Shown here in pieces: positions 46,955 to 54,719 of a stretch of DNA of 54,783 nt. The position numbers and the translations under genes are program-made. The first letter of the stretch is position 1; the number at the start of each line of letters is the position of its first letter. Location: assembly GCA_964536015.1 (NCBI GenBank), contig CAZHVS010000019.1:1-54783 (forward strand). Direction: 5' to 3'. The notes below the pieces were generated by a model. That model saw only the letters and a program-made list of their open reading frames with translations, was not told the DNA's origin and made no database searches. The stretch comes from CAZHVS01 sp964536015 (GTDB taxonomy: Bacteria; Bacteroidota; Ignavibacteria; Ignavibacteriales; Ignavibacteriaceae).

Positions 46955-47980
46955 ATGCCAAAAAGAAGTTTTTATGTAAATGACTCTGAACTTGACGACT
47001 ATCAAGTGAAAATTATTAATAAGAGAACTGACAATTCATTTATTGTAAAGGGTTGTGCAGGTAGTGGCAAGTCAATACTTGCTCTTTGGAAAGCAAAACA
47101 AATTCAAAACGAAAATCGTGGTTCATATCAATTCATTGTTTTTACAAAGGCTCTAATGCAATATATGTCAGATGGCATTCACCAAGTAGGGATTAACTTA
47201 AACAATGTTGACTATCATTGGAATTGGGAAAATCGCAGGGGTTGTCCTTCAGCCGACTATATTATTGTTGATGAGGCTCAAGATTTTTCAAAAGAAGATA
47301 TTTTGTTGTTTAAAAGCAAAGCGAAAAAAGCATTGTTGCTTTATGGAGATTCGGCTCAACAATTGTACAAGTTTCTTGAGGATAAAAAAACTGTATCAAT
47401 GGAAGAAATTGCAGTAATTACTGGTTATCAAACTGAACAATTAGTATTTAATCATAGATTACCAAAAAAAGTTGCACGTTTAGCTGAATATATTAGCAGC
47501 ACAAATGATGATTTAGAGAACAGATGCAAGGTCGAGGGTGTTGAGAAACCCAAAATCCTAAAATACAACACATTTGAAGGACAGCTTGATGCAATAGCTG
47601 AGATAATAAGGAACAGGAATTTCGAAGATGTAGGAATTTTCTTTCGACACAATAATGATGTTGAAAAAGCATATAATTATTTAAAACGAAAGGGACTTAA
47701 TGTTGAAGCAAAATTTAATAGGACTATTGATTTGAATTTTAATTCTGATAATCCTAAATTAATGACTTATCATAGTTCAAAAGGTTTACAATTTGAAGCC
47801 GTGTTCCTCCCTGAGTGTAGTTGTTCTGGTAATGATGACAGAAATCCATTATATGTTGCAATTACACGCACATATCAGTCTTTGTACATAATGCATTCTG
47901 GAAATCTCTCAAGTTTTTTTGATTCTGTGCCAAGAGACTTATATGATACAAGTTTAACATCTTATACTGATTTGTTATGA
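46955..47980 (+). CDS. Compact UvrD-like superfamily 1 helicase/ATPase
   Basis: A 341-residue protein with the SF1 motifs. Walker A is GCAGSGKS (33-40), motif II IIVDEAQD (about 103-110), motif III LYGDSAQQLY, motif IV NHRLP, motif V MTYHSSKGLQFEAVFLPE and motif VI YVAITR. It is far shorter than UvrD/Rep (about 700 residues), so the 1B/2B accessory subdomains are reduced or missing, as in several small defence-associated helicases. It overlaps the next gene by four bases (ATGA), so the two are translationally coupled. Confidence 0.85.
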   Translation: MPKRSFYVNDSELDDYQVKIINKRTDNSFIVKGCAGSGKSILALWKAKQIQNENRGSYQFIVFTKALMQYMSDGIHQVGINLNNVDYHWNWENRRGCPSADYIIVDEAQDFSKEDILLFKSKAKKALLLYGDSAQQLYKFLEDKKTVSMEEIAVITGYQTEQLVFNHRLPKKVARLAEYISSTNDDLENRCKVEGVEKPKILKYNTFEGQLDAIAEIIRNRNFEDVGIFFRHNNDVEKAYNYLKRKGLNVEAKFNRTIDLNFNSDNPKLMTYHSSKGLQFEAVFLPECSCSGNDDRNPLYVAITRTYQSLYIMHSGNLSSFFDSVPRDLYDTSLTSYTDLL

Positions 47981-50091
47981 TTCCAAAAAAATTATATATA
48001 CCGACTTCTACACTCAATTTTAACAATTTAATGTCGAGTGAATCCATTTCGCCTGCAAGTTTTTATTTAAGGCGTGGATTTGGTTATAAACGTTTTGAAA
48101 AAGTTGACCCGAATCCCCTTGATAACCGAATAATATTATATAGTAATTTTCCTATTTTTAAAATATTTGATAATGAACTAGAGAATTATCCGCTGGTTAT
48201 TGAGATAAATTCGAGATATATTAATGAAGATGTAATCAAAGAAAACAATGGAATTTATTTTTCCGAAGAAACAATTTATTTTAATCCTTTTTCGACAAAA
48301 TTCATTTTTAGAAACAATCAGGAACGCATTAGCACTATTTCAAAAACTGAGCCAGCTATTGAAACTAAAATGGTACCGCTATACAGGAATTGTTTTGTTA
48401 CTATTGACGAGTATACCATTGAAAATAAATTTGATTGGAATAACACAGCATTAGAAGATTTAAAACACGACATTTCACCATTCATCTCAAAAGATCGAAG
48501 AATTAATAAGCTCAAAGGGTTATTATATGCATATCTAATTGCTTCAAACAAATCAATTTCCTCTGATATAGTATCATTAAAAAAACTTGCAAGAGATTTA
48601 AAAAACACCTTGTCAGCTATTATAACAAGTCCAGACGGACGAGCAACCTATTCTCAAGATGAGCAATTGAAATCCATTTATAATTCCATTAATGAAAAGT
48701 TAAAGAAAATATTCATTTCACCAATTATTAAAGAGAAATCCGAAAAATACCATTGTGATTTTTTTTCAATTTTGAATCAAGAAAATCTTTGGGAAAGTTG
48801 GTTGCGTCAGAATAACTTCTCAAAATTTCAAATTTCACCTTTCTATGCTTCTACAAAAGACAAAGAAAATGCATTCAACAATTACATTCAAAATCTGGAA
48901 TATCAAATATTAAACATTGAATACAATCAAAAAAAATCAAAAGCAGACATATCTTGTTTACCAATTCTTCAGAATAATAGAGTTATTGATATTCCTGAAC
49001 AGAAAGAATTTCTTGCAAAATTGTTTAATGAATATTTAGAAGAAGCTTACTCTAGTGAAGAATTTATCCAGTCTCGTTATGAATTTGCAAAATCAGGCGG
49101 CAAGATATTTAAAGATGATTTGCAAGAGAAATGGAACGGGAGTCAATGGCAGCAATATATTAATGGATTACTTAGAAATTTAAATGAACATTCAGCATTT
49201 GATATTAAATCAATCAACAACTTAACACTTGAATCATTTGCTGCATTTTGTCAAAAAGGTGATTCAGACATTGATAAATTGGAAGATTATTTGATAATGA
49301 ATGAAATAGGAGATTTTAGGATTGCATTCAGCCTTTGGGGGATTATTTTTGGTTTTGCTGATATGCCAAAAACATTAACAAATGAATTTTTCAAAACAAA
49401 TGACATTGAATATATAACACGCGTTTACAAGCATATTTTTAAACAATTACATTCTATTGAATTGGAAGGCAATCTTGAAAAGTCTGAAATTAAAAAACAA
49501 CCAGATAAACCAAAACCCATAGAACCCCAACCTATTATTTTTAAAGAAGATGATAAACATATTTCTTTAAAGTCAAACGATTCAGATTTAAGAAGAAAAC
49601 TTAAAGATTGTAAGTTGAAACCTGAACAACTCAATAGTATTTCAGAATTATATGAAAAGAATCATAGAGTTTTTAATGAGAGTTTTTTTATTTCTGTTAG
49701 TAAAATAAGAGGCATTGGTAAAAAAGCTGTAGAAAAAATCAAAGAGGCTTTGACTTATAAACCTGAAACATCAAAACCAACTCAAATAGAAACCTCATTA
49801 TTCGATGAAATGAAACCAGATATTGGAAAGGATTTTTATAGTGATTCAAGTGTGTATTATCACATTGAAATGCTGATACCAAAAAAGCTTAAGAAATTTT
49901 TTAAAACAGACTTAGATTGGTTTCAAGCTGAGTACATAAAAGGAACATCCTCTCAATATTATGCTAAAGCTCTTAGAGACAATCCATCTGTAATTGATTC
50001 ATTTGAACGCTACATTGCAAAGAAAAAATATGCAAATCAATTGGAAGTTGAAACCATAGTTCGAAAACTAAGAGAATTATATTTAAGATAA
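47977..50091 (+). CDS. Unrecognised 704-residue protein with a helix-hairpin-helix motif
   Basis: I do not recognise the family. The N-terminus (about 1-150) is beta-rich. The middle (150-500) is mostly helical with many charged residues. A K/P-rich linker at about 505-525 (KQPDKPKPIEPQP) precedes a helical domain. In that domain, at about 574-590, lies the helix-hairpin-helix VSKIRGIGKKAVEKIKEAL, a non-specific nucleic-acid-binding element. The last 90 residues form another helical domain. No nuclease or nucleotide-binding motif is obvious. Coupling to the helicase (four-base overlap) and to the DUF1848 gene (one base) suggests a complex. It could be the unit's nucleic-acid-binding scaffold, which is inference. 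Confidence 0.7.
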   Translation: MIPKKLYIPTSTLNFNNLMSSESISPASFYLRRGFGYKRFEKVDPNPLDNRIILYSNFPIFKIFDNELENYPLVIEINSRYINEDVIKENNGIYFSEETIYFNPFSTKFIFRNNQERISTISKTEPAIETKMVPLYRNCFVTIDEYTIENKFDWNNTALEDLKHDISPFISKDRRINKLKGLLYAYLIASNKSISSDIVSLKKLARDLKNTLSAIITSPDGRATYSQDEQLKSIYNSINEKLKKIFISPIIKEKSEKYHCDFFSILNQENLWESWLRQNNFSKFQISPFYASTKDKENAFNNYIQNLEYQILNIEYNQKKSKADISCLPILQNNRVIDIPEQKEFLAKLFNEYLEEAYSSEEFIQSRYEFAKSGGKIFKDDLQEKWNGSQWQQYINGLLRNLNEHSAFDIKSINNLTLESFAAFCQKGDSDIDKLEDYLIMNEIGDFRIAFSLWGIIFGFADMPKTLTNEFFKTNDIEYITRVYKHIFKQLHSIELEGNLEKSEIKKQPDKPKPIEPQPIIFKEDDKHISLKSNDSDLRRKLKDCKLKPEQLNSISELYEKNHRVFNESFFISVSKIRGIGKKAVEKIKEALTYKPETSKPTQIETSLFDEMKPDIGKDFYSDSSVYYHIEMLIPKKLKKFFKTDLDWFQAEYIKGTSSQYYAKALRDNPSVIDSFERYIAKKKYANQLEVETIVRKLRELYLR

Positions 50092-51146
50092 TGAACGATA
50101 AAATCCAAATAATAAATGATTTTGGTGTCAAAGTAGAAGCTCAGTCACCTGTAATAATCTCTGCTTCTCGTTCAACTGATATTCCTGCATTTTACGCTAA
50201 ATGGTTTATTAATCGAATAAAGAAAGGACATATTGTCTGGTACAATCCTTTTAATCAGCAACCTTTATATGTTTCATTCAAGAATTGTAAAGTAATAGTA
50301 TTTTGGACAAAAAATCCGAACCCATTAATGCCTTACTTGCAAGACCTTGATAGTTTGGGAATTCATTATTATTTTCAATACACACTTAATAATTACGAAA
50401 AAGAATTATTTGAACCAAAATTGCCTGCATTAGAAAATCGAATCAATACATTCAAAGAACTAAGTAATTTAATAGGTAATGAAAAAGTCATTTGGAGATT
50501 CGACCCAATCATTTTAACATCTGAATTGACACCTCGTGAAATATTAAAACGAATTTGGAATATTGGAAATCAATTAAAAGGTTATACAGATAAATTGGTT
50601 TTTAGCTTTATAGATATAAATAGTTATCTAAAAGTACAGAGAAATCTAGTGAAAGAAACTTCTCAATTTAGTAAAGAATCAATAAAATGTTCAGAACCTA
50701 CATCAGAACAAATGAATGAGATTGCTGAAGGTTTAATGAAAATGCAGGAACATTGGGAAAAAGAAGGTTGGAAAATTTCACTAGCTACGTGTGCTGAAGA
50801 AATTAATTTAGACAAATATGGTATTTCTCACAATCGTTGTATTGATGGAGAATTGATGAAAGAAATTTTTGCAGAAGATAAAGAACTTGTATATTACCTG
50901 AATTACGGAAAGTTACTTGAAACTAATACACTTTTTGGAAATGAATTTGATAAAACACCATTATCTGCTGAAAAATTAAAAGATAAAGGACAAAGAAAAG
51001 CATGTGGATGTATGATAAGTAAAGACATTGGAATATATAATACTTGCAGTCATTTATGTACTTATTGTTATGCAAACACTTCAAAAGATACTGTAATTAA
51101 AAACAAGAAATTTCATCATGACACTAATGAAAGTATCATCAAATAA
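50091..51146 (+). CDS. DUF1848 protein with radical-SAM-like cysteine cluster
   Basis: A 351-residue DUF1848 protein. Family features are VIISASRSTDIPAFY near the start, then GHIVWYNPFN, then VIFWTKNPNPLMPYL, and WRFDPIILT. The C-terminus has ACGCMISKDIG and CSHLCTYCYAN, a cysteine cluster resembling the 4Fe-4S site of radical SAM enzymes. The biochemical function of DUF1848 is unknown. It overlaps the 704-residue gene by one base. Its stop is two bases before the start of the complementary cassette end at 51148, so no terminator fits between. Confidence 0.85.
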   Translation: MNDKIQIINDFGVKVEAQSPVIISASRSTDIPAFYAKWFINRIKKGHIVWYNPFNQQPLYVSFKNCKVIVFWTKNPNPLMPYLQDLDSLGIHYYFQYTLNNYEKELFEPKLPALENRINTFKELSNLIGNEKVIWRFDPIILTSELTPREILKRIWNIGNQLKGYTDKLVFSFIDINSYLKVQRNLVKETSQFSKESIKCSEPTSEQMNEIAEGLMKMQEHWEKEGWKISLATCAEEINLDKYGISHNRCIDGELMKEIFAEDKELVYYLNYGKLLETNTLFGNEFDKTPLSAEKLKDKGQRKACGCMISKDIGIYNTCSHLCTYCYANTSKDTVIKNKKFHHDTNESIIK

Positions 51147-51157
51147 AACGCCCGAAC

Positions 51158-51287
51158 ACACAACAAAGTGTATATGCCATAAGGGTTTCAGTGGGTATTC
51201 AAGCATTGTAGTCCGCTCAAACTTTCGTGTCGGTGGACAGGAAAATGCTACGCAAACCCTTACGGCACATATACTCAACCGTTATGC
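51158..51287 (+). other. attC-like site A
   Basis: R''-like ACACAAC (51158-51164) and R'-like GTTATGC (51281-51287). Arms GTATAT-GCC-TAAGGGTTT near 51170-51187 pair with their complement near 51255-51276. A further inner stem AGCATT...GTCC / GGAC...AATGCT completes a long cruciform of 130 bases, as in long (VCR-size) attC sites. GGGTTTCAGTGGGT at 51183-51196 recurs in site C. Confidence 0.7.
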
Positions 51288-51324
51288 GAAAGGCTGCCCC
51301 AAAGATTAATACGGAGGAATTGAA

Positions 51325-51648
51325 ATGAAAAAATTATTTGTTGGTCTGATAGTTGGTGCACTTGCTGGAATACTTGATGTTATACCAATGATTTTACAAA
51401 AACTATCTTGGGATGCAAATATATCAGCATTTTCAATGTGGTTAATTGTAGGAGCATTGATTTCAACAACAGAATATAAAATTATTAGTGGATTTAAGGG
51501 AATAATAATTGCGTTTTCTGTTTTGCTACCATCTGCAATAATAATCGGATGGAAAGAACCTTTTAGTTTGTTACCCATTTCTGTTATGACAATAATTTTA
51601 GGTTCATTGTCGGGAGTAATTATAGAAAAAGTAAAAAGGAAAATATGA
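51325..51648 (+). CDS. Small four-helix membrane protein (cassette gene)
   Basis: A 107-residue integral membrane protein with four hydrophobic segments (about 4-24, 36-52, 58-76 and 82-98) and a basic tail EKVKRKI. I know of no function. It has a strong GGAGG site 8 bases before the ATG, unlike its neighbours, and is the only gene of the 484-base unit 51282-51765. Small membrane proteins like this are common cassette cargo. An opposite-strand frame is present but lacks these signals. Confidence 0.75.
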   Translation: MKKLFVGLIVGALAGILDVIPMILQKLSWDANISAFSMWLIVGALISTTEYKIISGFKGIIIAFSVLLPSAIIIGWKEPFSLLPISVMTIILGSLSGVIIEKVKRKI

Positions 51649-51673
51649 TAGAAATAAAATGGGGCAGCCCATC

Positions 51674-51771
51674 GCATAACAGCGGTTATGCGGTTCGGGC
51701 GGAGTACCGCCCTCTCCCAAATTGCCCTACGCTTCGCTTCGGGCAACTTCGCATAGCCGCGACCGTTAGGC
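51674..51771 (+). other. attC-like site B
   Basis: GCATAAC (51674-51680) and GTTAGGC (51765-51771) are the outer boxes; the latter matches GTTRRRY exactly. GCGGTTATGCG on the left arm pairs with CGCATAGCCGC on the right with one G-U. The offset bases give extrahelical positions as in attC. A second short stem CGGGCGG / CCGCCC closes the middle. Length is 98 bases. This is the most canonical site in the window. Confidence 0.85.
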
Positions 51772-51795
51772 AACAGTTAAAAAAAACATACTACC

Positions 51796-53241
51796 ATGAT
51801 AGAAAATACCAAAATTGAATTAATTCCTACAGGTAATACACCTCAAAAGATTGAAACTTCAATCGCTGAATTTAATGAGCCTCTAAGTAATTTATTGAAA
51901 CACGTTGGTTTGCCGACTGATAATGTATTACAGCCAATTGAAGAACGGCGGAAAGTGATATTCTCACTTGAAAGTGCATTGGAAGTTTTACCGTACGAAG
52001 ATAGGGAGAAGGCATATTACCTTTCAAAATTTACTGTTGCTATTACTGTTGGTCTTTTCGACGGAGCATTAGCATTCTTATGGGATGAAACTATAAAGGC
52101 TCTTAGGCAATTAATTATAAAATTTGATTTAGAATACTTTTATAGCGTTGCAGGAGAGCTTGCATCTCGTTATAAAAAGCTTAATGGAGAAGAAGACCTT
52201 GCTGCAATTTCTGATTATGATTTACTTGACATTTGTAAACGAATTGGATTAATAAATGATGTCAATTTCAAAAGACTTGAATATGTAAATTATTTCCGAA
52301 ATCATGTAAGTTCAGCACATCCAAATGATAATCCCATTTCGGGAATGGATATGCTGAATTTTTTAGAAAATTGCCTTAAATATGCTATTACTGCTGAACC
52401 TGACATTTCAGTGGTCAATATAAAAAGATTGCTGGATAATATTAGAAAAAATGTAATACCAAATACAGATTACCAACCAATAGGGAAAGATATAGCTAAA
52501 CAACCACAAGAGAGAATTGATGATTTACTTCTGACTTTGTTTGGTACTTATTGCTCACCTGACCAAGAACAAACAATCTTAGATAATATTGGAGGAATTT
52601 GTCCTTATATATGGGATTCAGCTACAGAACAAACCAAATACAAGATTGGAGCTAAATTTGGGCTTTACCGAGTTAATGGAGATGTTAAACGCAAGGACTC
52701 AACCCAGAAATTTTTGGAAATTGTAAAAGGAGAAGGCTATAAGGATGAAGATAGCTTGGCAGCTGAATTAATAGAAAAACTTGAAAATCTAAAAAGTGTT
52801 CATTTTGAGTGGAATAATTTTTATTACGAATATTCACATGCCGTTTCTATTGACAAGTCTCTTGGAAATAAAGGAATTCCAACTGCTGCAAGAAAAGTTT
52901 TTGTTAAAGTAGTTTGTTTGTGTTACGCTGGTAATGGAAAAGGATACAGGGAAGGTGTCGATGAAAGAGCCGTTGGTTATTACGTGAAATTTATTAAGCT
53001 TTTTAAGGTTCCTGAAGTAGTCGACTTTTTAAATCTTTTTGCAGACTCTGAATTTACAACTGATTTAAATAAGTCAAAACCTGATAATAGAATTAGAGAT
53101 ATTGCAAAGGCATTGAAGAATACAACAACTGATGTTCACATAAACAAAGCCTTGGACGTGATAATAAATTTTCCATTAAAAGCATTAGGGAATGTTTCAG
53201 GAGATACACGATTTAAAGAACCGATGAAATATGTAAAATAA
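51796..53241 (+). CDS. HEPN-like protein, candidate RNase effector (cassette gene)
   Basis: A 481-residue cytosolic, mostly helical protein. At 168-175 it reads RNHVSSAH, an R-x6-H with a polar Asn after Arg, the active-site pattern of HEPN RNases, which act as toxins or abortive-infection effectors. The residues before it (EYVNYF) and the helical surroundings fit. The C-terminal 250 residues (after YQPIGKD) form a separate helical domain I do not recognise. It is the only gene of its unit. Defence is inference. It could also be a non-catalytic HEPN-fold binder. Confidence 0.6.
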   Translation: MIENTKIELIPTGNTPQKIETSIAEFNEPLSNLLKHVGLPTDNVLQPIEERRKVIFSLESALEVLPYEDREKAYYLSKFTVAITVGLFDGALAFLWDETIKALRQLIIKFDLEYFYSVAGELASRYKKLNGEEDLAAISDYDLLDICKRIGLINDVNFKRLEYVNYFRNHVSSAHPNDNPISGMDMLNFLENCLKYAITAEPDISVVNIKRLLDNIRKNVIPNTDYQPIGKDIAKQPQERIDDLLLTLFGTYCSPDQEQTILDNIGGICPYIWDSATEQTKYKIGAKFGLYRVNGDVKRKDSTQKFLEIVKGEGYKDEDSLAAELIEKLENLKSVHFEWNNFYYEYSHAVSIDKSLGNKGIPTAARKVFVKVVCLCYAGNGKGYREGVDERAVGYYVKFIKLFKVPEVVDFLNLFADSEFTTDLNKSKPDNRIRDIAKALKNTTTDVHINKALDVIINFPLKALGNVSGDTRFKEPMKYVK

Positions 53242-53246
53242 CCGTT

Positions 53247-53377
53247 GCCTAACACATGGTATAGTGCATGCGGGTTTCAGTGGGTTGCCAAAGTATGTGG
53301 CTCGTAAAAAAGTTCAGTGTAGCTTGATAGGAAATCGCCTCGTACTCCCGCACGACACCATACCATCAACGTTAACT
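53247..53377 (+). other. attC-like site C
   Basis: GCCTAAC (53247-53253), the exact complement of GTTAGGC at 51765, and GTTAACT (53371-53377). The left arm ATGGTATAGTG-CATGCGGG pairs with the right arm CCCGCACGACACCATACCAT with few mismatches. Length is 131 bases. It shares the 14 bases GGGTTTCAGTGGGT (53272-53285) with site A. A 13-codon open frame runs from 53380 but is probably not a gene. Confidence 0.75.
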
Positions 53378-53450
53378 GAAATGCCCAAACACACGATTTG
53401 TCAAGGAACCATAACAGTATAAACAAATATTTGGATAGAGGATAAATAGA

Positions 53451-54569
53451 ATGACAATTGAAAACTTATCAGAGGTTATAGGATCCATCCGATCCGATCG
53501 AAGAATTTTGGAATACGACGAAATTACAACGAAGCAGAAGATAATCCTCCAAATTCTTGATCTCCTCGGCTGGAACATTTTTTCTGATGAGGTTGTCCCT
53601 GAATATTCAGTAGAAGGAAAGCGGGTAGACTATTCATTGAGGCTGACAAATCGAAACCTTGTATTCCTCGAGGTAAAGAAGCCACGTGAGGAGTTGCAAA
53701 ACCACGAAAGACAACTCCTTGATTACGCTTTTCGGCAAGGCGTTGAAATCGCTGTCTTAACAAATGGATTGACTTGGTGGTTTTACCTACCGACAAAAAC
53801 TGGTGACTGGAGTTCTCGGAAGTTCTATACTATCCATATCGCGGAACAAGAAATCACTTCTTGTGCTGAACGGTTGATCGAATTCATGTCTAAGGAGAAA
53901 GTGCAAGGTGGAGAAGCCATAAAATCTGCAGAAAAAATCCACAAGAGCCGAGTAAGAAAAAGTACAATAGATCAGACGCTTCCCGAATCTTGGAACAAAC
54001 TTATCTCGGAACCAGATAGTTTACTAATAGATCTGCTCATCGAGTCAACTGAGAAACTTTGTGGTTACAGACCTGAACCGCCTGATGTACACAACTTTCT
54101 CAGAGAAAAACAGGAACAACTACTCCTAGACACAATCGATGATATCATAGCGCAGGAGCGAATAAGCGGAAAAAAAGTCATGATGGAAAACGGTACTCAA
54201 CAAGGAACAGATGTTGTAACAACTCTCTCAACTCTTGGTTCTGGTCGTAAATCAGGTCTAATTAAAGTGCGATTCAATGGGCAAGTAGCAGATACCTGGA
54301 GTGTTCCGCAACTTTACCTTCTAGTATTGAAAAAAGCAGTGGATTCTGGGGACATCTCCAAAATAACTGTACCTTGGGGGCTTGGAAGTAAACGATACTT
54401 CCTCTTCAAGGGTCAGAACCCACGACATGCGAATGGTCGAGATTTCTTTTCGCCGGTTTCATACAAGGGCTATCATCTCGAAGCCCATGTTAACCGAAGT
54501 TCAGGAATAAAATATATAAAGGAATTTTGTCAAGAGATTGGCTACAAACTTGAAATCTTGGAATTATAA
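53451..54569 (+). CDS. Stand-alone HsdR-N-like nuclease-domain protein (cassette gene)
   Basis: A 372-residue protein. Residues 20-135 resemble the type I restriction endonuclease R-subunit N-terminal (HSDR_N) fold: D60 in KRVDYSL and E74-V-K76 in FLEVKKP form a PD-(D/E)xK site. A motor domain is missing. Residues 170-370 carry a second domain I do not recognise (from about 260: LIKVRFNGQVADTW). It looks less A/T rich than its neighbours, so it may have come from another source. No hsdM or hsdS is present, so it is not part of a complete type I system here. Confidence 0.75.
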   Translation: MTIENLSEVIGSIRSDRRILEYDEITTKQKIILQILDLLGWNIFSDEVVPEYSVEGKRVDYSLRLTNRNLVFLEVKKPREELQNHERQLLDYAFRQGVEIAVLTNGLTWWFYLPTKTGDWSSRKFYTIHIAEQEITSCAERLIEFMSKEKVQGGEAIKSAEKIHKSRVRKSTIDQTLPESWNKLISEPDSLLIDLLIESTEKLCGYRPEPPDVHNFLREKQEQLLLDTIDDIIAQERISGKKVMMENGTQQGTDVVTTLSTLGSGRKSGLIKVRFNGQVADTWSVPQLYLLVLKKAVDSGDISKITVPWGLGSKRYFLFKGQNPRHANGRDFFSPVSYKGYHLEAHVNRSSGIKYIKEFCQEIGYKLEILEL

Positions 54570-54589
54570 AGATTGTGTTTGGGCACATC

Positions 54590-54716
54590 GCCTAACACGA
54601 CAAACAACGACGTTAGAAAAATCTAAATTATGAAAAGCCTCGCTCAATATTTTTGTTCACGACAATGAGAATTATAGGTTCACAAAAATATTGCGTTGTT
54701 TGCCGAGCCGTTAACT
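54590..54716 (+). other. attC-like site D
   Basis: GCCTAAC (54590-54596) and GTTAACT (54710-54716). CAAACAACG pairs with CGTTGTTTG. The inner hairpin CAATATTTTTGT (54645-54656) pairs exactly with ACAAAAATATTG (54682-54693). Length is 127 bases. It ends with GTTAACTGAAATGCC, the same 15 bases as the end of site C. Confidence 0.7.
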
Positions 54717-54719
54717 GAA

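Noticed and set aside
51306..51773. 155-codon minus-strand frame opposite the small membrane-protein cassette
   Set aside because: It runs through attC site B, has no ribosome site, and the plus-strand gene has a strong GGAGG and clear membrane helices.
53380..53421. 13-codon frame directly after attC site C
   Set aside because: Too short and without support; the start context GTTAACTGAAATGCC is simply shared with site D, where a longer frame follows.
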